64,000 nt of DNA. Source: WTFY01 sp965203725 (GTDB lineage: Bacteria > Pseudomonadota > Gammaproteobacteria > UBA4575). Within the stretch, counting starts at the first letter, position 1; every line of letters begins with the position of its first letter. The position numbers were made by a program, and so were the translations under genes. Where the stretch lies: the NCBI GenBank assembly GCA_965203725.1, contig CBDBDH010000003.1, positions 124,001 to 188,000 of the forward strand. The letters run 5' to 3'. The notes under the pieces were generated by a model. The model searched no databases and was not told the origin of the DNA. It saw only the letters and a list, made by a program, of their open reading frames with translations. This document shows, in pieces, positions 60,402-64,000 of this stretch.

Positions 60402-61997
60402 ATGTTAGGACGAATCCTGACATCTCCTTGGATAAGGCTACGGGATCTGTGGGAGGACCGTCACGGCGCAATTGCTGTGATGTTTGCACTCCTCTTGGTG
60501 CCCCTGCTTGGCTTTGCAGGACTGGCGGTGGACGGAGCCCTGCTCTATTCCGTCCAAGGCAAACTCCAGGATGCGCTGGATAGTGCGGCACTGGCGGGTG
60601 CGCGGGTGCTGAGAGATCCCGGGCGGGATGCCCGTATTTCCGACTACTTTAATGCCAACTTCCCCGAAGGCTATCTCAGGACGACCGAACTGGACCTGAA
60701 CATCGATGCAGGTGCCGCGAATGACGGCAGGCTGGTGCTATCGGCAGAAGCGACCGTCCCCACGATGTTCGCACAGATATTCGGGTTCGAAGAGGTTACT
60801 GTCAGTGCCAGTACGAGTGTGCTGCGCGAGCCTCGCGGCATGGAGCTTGCTCTGGTCATCGACACCACGGGCTCAATGGGCAATTTATTAGGAGAGGGCG
60901 ACGGAAGGACCCGGATGCAGGCCGTGCAGGATGCGGCGGTAGAGCTGGTGGATCACTTGTACGGTTCCAATGAAACCGTAACCAACCTGTGGCTCTCGCT
61001 GGTCCCTTTCACTGCAACGGTCAATATCGGTTCCCAGCGCACGGACTGGCTCGACGACTACGACCCGGACCAGTATTTGCCGCCGGCATGGGATCCGGGA
61101 AGGGAATACGCCGAGTCTGATGCGGTGAGTTTCAATGGCCAGCCTTACGGGGCGACCCAGGTAAATACCGGTGCCCAACCCAACGTCAACGGAGACACGT
61201 GGCGTTCACTGCCCAGGGTCAGTTGGAAGGGTTGCGTGCTGGTGCGAGAGGGCGGCTACGACCAGACGGACGCCCCCCCGTCGGATCAGGCGTTTACCAA
61301 CCAGTTCTGGCCGTCCACTGGAGGACTCGACCTGCGGAATACGCAGGGAAACAACGCTTGGAACTGGGGCAACATCGACGAAACCAGCGCGGCCCAAAAT
61401 GCGGGACTCGGTCCCAACCTGGCCTGCGGAGAGGCGATTATGCCTCTGACGGCCGAGAAAACCCCGATTCAGGCTGCGATCCGTGAAATGCAGCCGTGGG
61501 CGCGCGGCGGAACCATGACCAATCTCGGTCTTCTATGGGGGTGGCGGACGCTCTCGCCGCGCTGGCGGGGGCTGTGGGGAGGCTCTACACCTGCAGATAT
61601 GCCGCTTGACTACAGCCTGTCGCATATGGACAAGGTGATCATCCTGCTCACCGACGGCGAGAACAACTGGAGCTGGTGGCCGCTCAACAGGCGGCCTCGC
61701 GAACCCGACTATACGGCCTACGGCGAATTCGGCGATGAGAGGCTTGGCGTGCACACACTTGCCGAAGCCAAGAGAGAGCTCGACAACCGTACACTTGATC
61801 TCTGCAATGCCATCAAATCCGAAGGGGTTACCCTGTTCACGATTACGACCCAGGTGCACGATGCTGACATACAGGCCATGTACAGGGCCTGTGCATCCTC
61901 GTCAGAGCACTATTTCAACTCGCCGACGGCCGCGGGCCTGAGCACTGCGTTTCAAAGGATTGAGCGTGAACTTGCCAACCTGCGCATCACCCGATGA
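60402..61997 (+). CDS. tadG: TadG-like pilus-assembly protein with vWA domain
   Basis: 531 residues. N-terminal TadE/TadG-like segment RHGAIAVMFALLLVPLLGFA followed by GLAVDGALLYSVQGKLQDAL, a single membrane anchor of pseudopilin kind, then a von Willebrand A domain with a MIDAS start LVIDTTGSM at about residues 149-157 and VIILLTDGENN later. In Tad systems this protein helps to assemble Flp pili at the cell surface. AGGGG seven bases upstream of ATG 60402. First gene of a pilus operon. Confidence 0.85.
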   Translation: MLGRILTSPWIRLRDLWEDRHGAIAVMFALLLVPLLGFAGLAVDGALLYSVQGKLQDALDSAALAGARVLRDPGRDARISDYFNANFPEGYLRTTELDLNIDAGAANDGRLVLSAEATVPTMFAQIFGFEEVTVSASTSVLREPRGMELALVIDTTGSMGNLLGEGDGRTRMQAVQDAAVELVDHLYGSNETVTNLWLSLVPFTATVNIGSQRTDWLDDYDPDQYLPPAWDPGREYAESDAVSFNGQPYGATQVNTGAQPNVNGDTWRSLPRVSWKGCVLVREGGYDQTDAPPSDQAFTNQFWPSTGGLDLRNTQGNNAWNWGNIDETSAAQNAGLGPNLACGEAIMPLTAEKTPIQAAIREMQPWARGGTMTNLGLLWGWRTLSPRWRGLWGGSTPADMPLDYSLSHMDKVIILLTDGENNWSWWPLNRRPREPDYTAYGEFGDERLGVHTLAEAKRELDNRTLDLCNAIKSEGVTLFTITTQVHDADIQAMYRACASSSEHYFNSPTAAGLSTAFQRIERELANLRITR

Positions 61998-62060
61998 TGA
62001 TATTGGTACTCTTTATCGCACATGGGGGTGCACGGTTACGCCTGGACATGGAGGCAGGCC

Positions 62061-62645
62061 ATGACGCGTGCTCTTGACATATTGCGACAGCATGACGGGG
62101 GTGCGGCAGCCGTCGAGTTCGCGTTCGTACTGATGGTGTTCCTTGCGGTAATCATCGCCATCATGGAGTTCGGAATGCTCATGTTGAGGCAGACTCTGAT
62201 GGACAATGCGGTGCATGCCGCTTCGCGGTTCGGCATGACCGGTCTGACGGAAGCGCAGCAACGGGCCGAGGTCCGTCGCATCATTGACAACCGCACGATG
62301 GGTTTGTTGGACATGGACGAGGTGAGCATCGAGGTGCTGGTTTACGCAAGCTTCGACCGGATCGGGACACCCGAGCCTTTTGTCGATGCGGAACCGTTCA
62401 ATGGCGTGTTTGATGACGGGGAGGCCTACACGGATGTCAATGAGAACAGTCAGTGGGATGCGGATCAGGGAAAACCCGGCATGGGGCGTTCCGGAGAGAT
62501 CGTGCTGTACCGCGTGAGCTACGACGCACCGTCGATGACAGGTTTTCTGGATGACAGCATGTTCGGTGGCGATGGTGTAATACGGCAGACGGCGAGACTC
62601 GCCGTGCGCAACGAACCCTTCGACATACGGGAGGGCAGCGATTGA
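62061..62645 (+). CDS. tadE: TadE-like pseudopilin
   Basis: 194 residues from ATG 62061, preceded by GGAGG at 62050-62054; the frame is open to 62022. The TadE signature GGAAAVEFAFVLMVFLAVII with Glu in position +5 of the prepilin site is at about residues 13-32, followed by MEFGMLMLRQTLMDNAVHAA. The remaining periplasmic part is acidic. It is a minor pilin processed by the TadV-type peptidase. Its stop overlaps the next start. Confidence 0.88.
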   Translation: MTRALDILRQHDGGAAAVEFAFVLMVFLAVIIAIMEFGMLMLRQTLMDNAVHAASRFGMTGLTEAQQRAEVRRIIDNRTMGLLDMDEVSIEVLVYASFDRIGTPEPFVDAEPFNGVFDDGEAYTDVNENSQWDADQGKPGMGRSGEIVLYRVSYDAPSMTGFLDDSMFGGDGVIRQTARLAVRNEPFDIREGSD

Positions 62646-63235
62646 GACCGACAGACTACAAGTGGAGGACGTTGCCGGGTACGGCAGCAACGGCGTTTCG
62701 GTCATTCCTCGCGGCGCGGCGCGGCGATGCGGCGGTTGAATTCGCATTTATCCTGCCTGTCCTTGTTGCATTTATGGTATGCACCTTCGAGGGGGTACAT
62801 CTGGTGATGACTCACCAGAAGATGGAACGCGTGGCCGGCATGGTCGGCAACCTTGTAGCCCGTGCCGAGTCGCACACTGTGGATAGTTTCCAGGCCTGTT
62901 TTGATGCGGCCGGCCAGATCGCCTTGCCCTATGACTTGTTTGAGAACGGCAATATCGTTGTTTCCTCCGTCGTGGGTCAAGAGGATGGTGAGGATCCCAT
63001 AGTGCTGTGGCAACAGGTGTCCGAGGACGGTGTAACGGTGGTAAGCCGTATCGGAAACCCAGGTGCAACAGCCACTCTGCCCGAGAACCTTAACATTGGT
63101 GAGGGGCAGGGGCTGATCGTGACCGAGGTCTATTTTGATTACGTTCCACGGATGGCGGCACAGATGTTTCCTGCCCGCAGGCTGTACATGCAGGCGCTCC
63201 ACAGCCCGAGACGATCCGCAATCATCACGATGTAG
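62642..63235 (+). CDS. Second TadE/TadF-like pseudopilin
   Basis: 197 residues starting with TTG 62642, overlapping the previous stop (TTGA). It has the prepilin-like segment RRGDAAVEFAFILPVLVAFM at about residues 26-45 followed by EGVHLVMTHQKMERVAGMVG. The rest is periplasmic and has DYVPRMAAQMFPARRLYMQA near the end. Likely partner of TadE in Flp pilus assembly. The TTG start and overlap suggest tight translational coupling. Confidence 0.8.
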   Translation: MRPTDYKWRTLPGTAATAFRSFLAARRGDAAVEFAFILPVLVAFMVCTFEGVHLVMTHQKMERVAGMVGNLVARAESHTVDSFQACFDAAGQIALPYDLFENGNIVVSSVVGQEDGEDPIVLWQQVSEDGVTVVSRIGNPGATATLPENLNIGEGQGLIVTEVYFDYVPRMAAQMFPARRLYMQALHSPRRSAIITM

Positions 63236-63443
63236 GCTGCCTTAGCCATCAGGCACTGACGCTAACCCTGTTATAAACCAGTGCAGCATCGCGGTTCACG
63301 CTTGTTTTGTGGATGAACACAGCTCACCCGCTTGAGCGCACCCCCGTGCTCCTGCAGACGCCTTAGAGGCAGGTTCAGATGACGATTCGACCCTTCATTT
63401 CTGAACTTAATTCATTGATTTATAGAGATGTTTTACGTTGAAA

Positions 63444-63472
63444 GCTCGGCGTGCGCACCTCACATGCCGAGC
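63444..63472. terminator. Hairpin downstream of the pseudopilin genes
   Basis: GCTCGGC (63444-63450) and GCCGAGC (63466-63472), extended by a G/T-type pair, form a 7- to 10-bp stem without an obvious T tract on the plus strand. It may end the tad transcript. Confidence 0.4.
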
Positions 63473-63555
63473 AGTTGCATTTTCTCGATTACCGCATTTA
63501 GCCAGCATGCAACCCGCAGTATTGCGATTTATCCCTAAATTGTGCAAAACTATCG

Positions 63556-63699
63556 TTGCGAACTCACTTATGGCCTTTGGTCGGGCTACCTGCTGATTAA
63601 AACACCAGGCAGGAAACAGATCATGAATTCTGCTATTGGAAATAGGCAGGAATACCACTCCATAAGTGTTGTTCGCAATGGCCCGACGCCATTGTGAAC
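63556..63699 (+). promoter_or_regulatory. Mutually exclusive hairpins in the flp leader
   Basis: TTGCGAAC and ACTTATGG (63556-63573) pair with CCATAAGT and GTTCGCAA (63660-63678). The second arm, GTTCGCAATGGC (63671-63682), can instead pair with GCCATTGTGAAC (63688-63699); GTCGGGC (63580-63586) also matches GCCCGAC (63681-63687). The alternatives exclude each other, as in attenuators. The rest of 63236-63797 has no gene. Confidence 0.5.
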
Positions 63700-63797
63700 G
63701 GAATGCATCGGAGTATCGGGGTGAGTACATTCAACAATCAGCTGTCATAGGCAATGGTCAGAATAAGACCATTGGCGAACCCAGGAGGAGAATGACC

Positions 63798-63995
63798 ATG
63801 GGAAATACGATAAAGTCTTTAATCTGCGACGAATCGGGTGCCACTGCCACGGAGTATGCCCTGATCATAGGGCTGGTTGCCGTTGCAATCATTGTGGCGC
63901 TTACCAACCTTGGCGGTGAGCTCGTAGAGGTCTTCACAGATGTTGAGGAAGAACTCGCGGATATCGACCGAACTGCCCCACCCGCTGCGGACTGA
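63798..63995 (+). CDS. flp: Flp/Fap-type major pilin
   Basis: 65 residues from ATG 63798, eight bases behind GGAGGAG (ATG 63792 is in frame but too close). MGNTIKSLICDESGATATEY followed by ALIIGLVAVAIIVAL is the Flp prepilin: processing before the Glu-Tyr segment, then a hydrophobic helix that packs in the filament. The acidic tail VFTDVEEELADIDRT is exposed. A separate transcription unit from the TadE/G genes, with its own structured leader. Confidence 0.92.
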   Translation: MGNTIKSLICDESGATATEYALIIGLVAVAIIVALTNLGGELVEVFTDVEEELADIDRTAPPAAD

Positions 63996-64000
63996 TCATT

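Overview
The window looks like a piece of a gammaproteobacterial chromosome. The housekeeping genes are of gammaproteobacterial type, the tmRNA tag reads ANDDNYALAA, and the order glyA-nrdR-ribD-ribE-ribH-nusB-(...)-thiL-pgpA is the familiar one for that class. The core DNA is GC-rich. The acquired segments (about 16.5-36.4 kb and 50.5-51.4 kb) are clearly richer in A and T. No species can be named from the sequence alone.

Layout. 0-9.3 kb: the end of an AddA/UvrD-like nuclease, a phosphoribosyltransferase, a rhodanese, an outer-membrane barrel, a DUF3050 protein, a Fic protein whose catalytic His is replaced, a frameshifted small secreted Cys-rich protein, a secreted EF-hand protein, and a divergent two-component pair whose sensor has a His/Asp-rich periplasmic stretch. 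9.4-15.2 kb: a copy of a dispersed non-coding repeat, a large autotransporter-like adhesin with an octanucleotide tandem repeat touching its start codon, and a row of paralogous small secreted Cys-rich proteins. 15.2-36.45 kb: an accretion zone of mobile islands whose live end is ssrA (tmRNA). Relics of the integrase start, its promoter and the att sequence recur at about 16.5, 21.4 and 23.7 kb, and the intact integrase lies beside ssrA at 35-36.3 kb. Cargo includes AbiE (broken), Fic, an orphan AbrB antitoxin, HigBA, a 629-aa nuclease-like protein, a DUF4297-STAND NTPase (Avs-like) interrupted by one in-frame stop codon, a second recombinase with an AlpA-like regulator, and a four-gene MORC-like ATPase / REase-fold / SF2 helicase / DNA methylase operon.

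36.4-53 kb: core genes (ssrA, purL, a histone-deacetylase-family enzyme, glyA, nrdR, ribD, ribE with a frameshift, ribH, nusB, thiL, pgpA, gltX, tRNA-Ala) with two inserts: hipBA plus a tRNA-Gly-like relic between nusB and thiL, and a two-gene AT-rich insert with a SinR/Cas2-like protein between pgpA and gltX. 53-60.3 kb: an accessory patch behind tRNA-Ala with a broken gene, a second hipBA, an orphan HicB, a lipoprotein hydrolase pair, a relic of the second recombinase, an intact AbiE pair and a nuclease (SNase) pseudogene. 60.4-64 kb: Tad-type pilus genes (TadG-like vWA protein, two TadE-like pseudopilins and the Flp pilin, in that order).

Common themes are dense toxin-antitoxin and anti-phage cargo around RNA-gene integration sites, and simple-sequence tracts (an 11-base G/C run and an 8-bp repeat of about 11.6 units) next to genes for exported proteins, which suggests phase variation.
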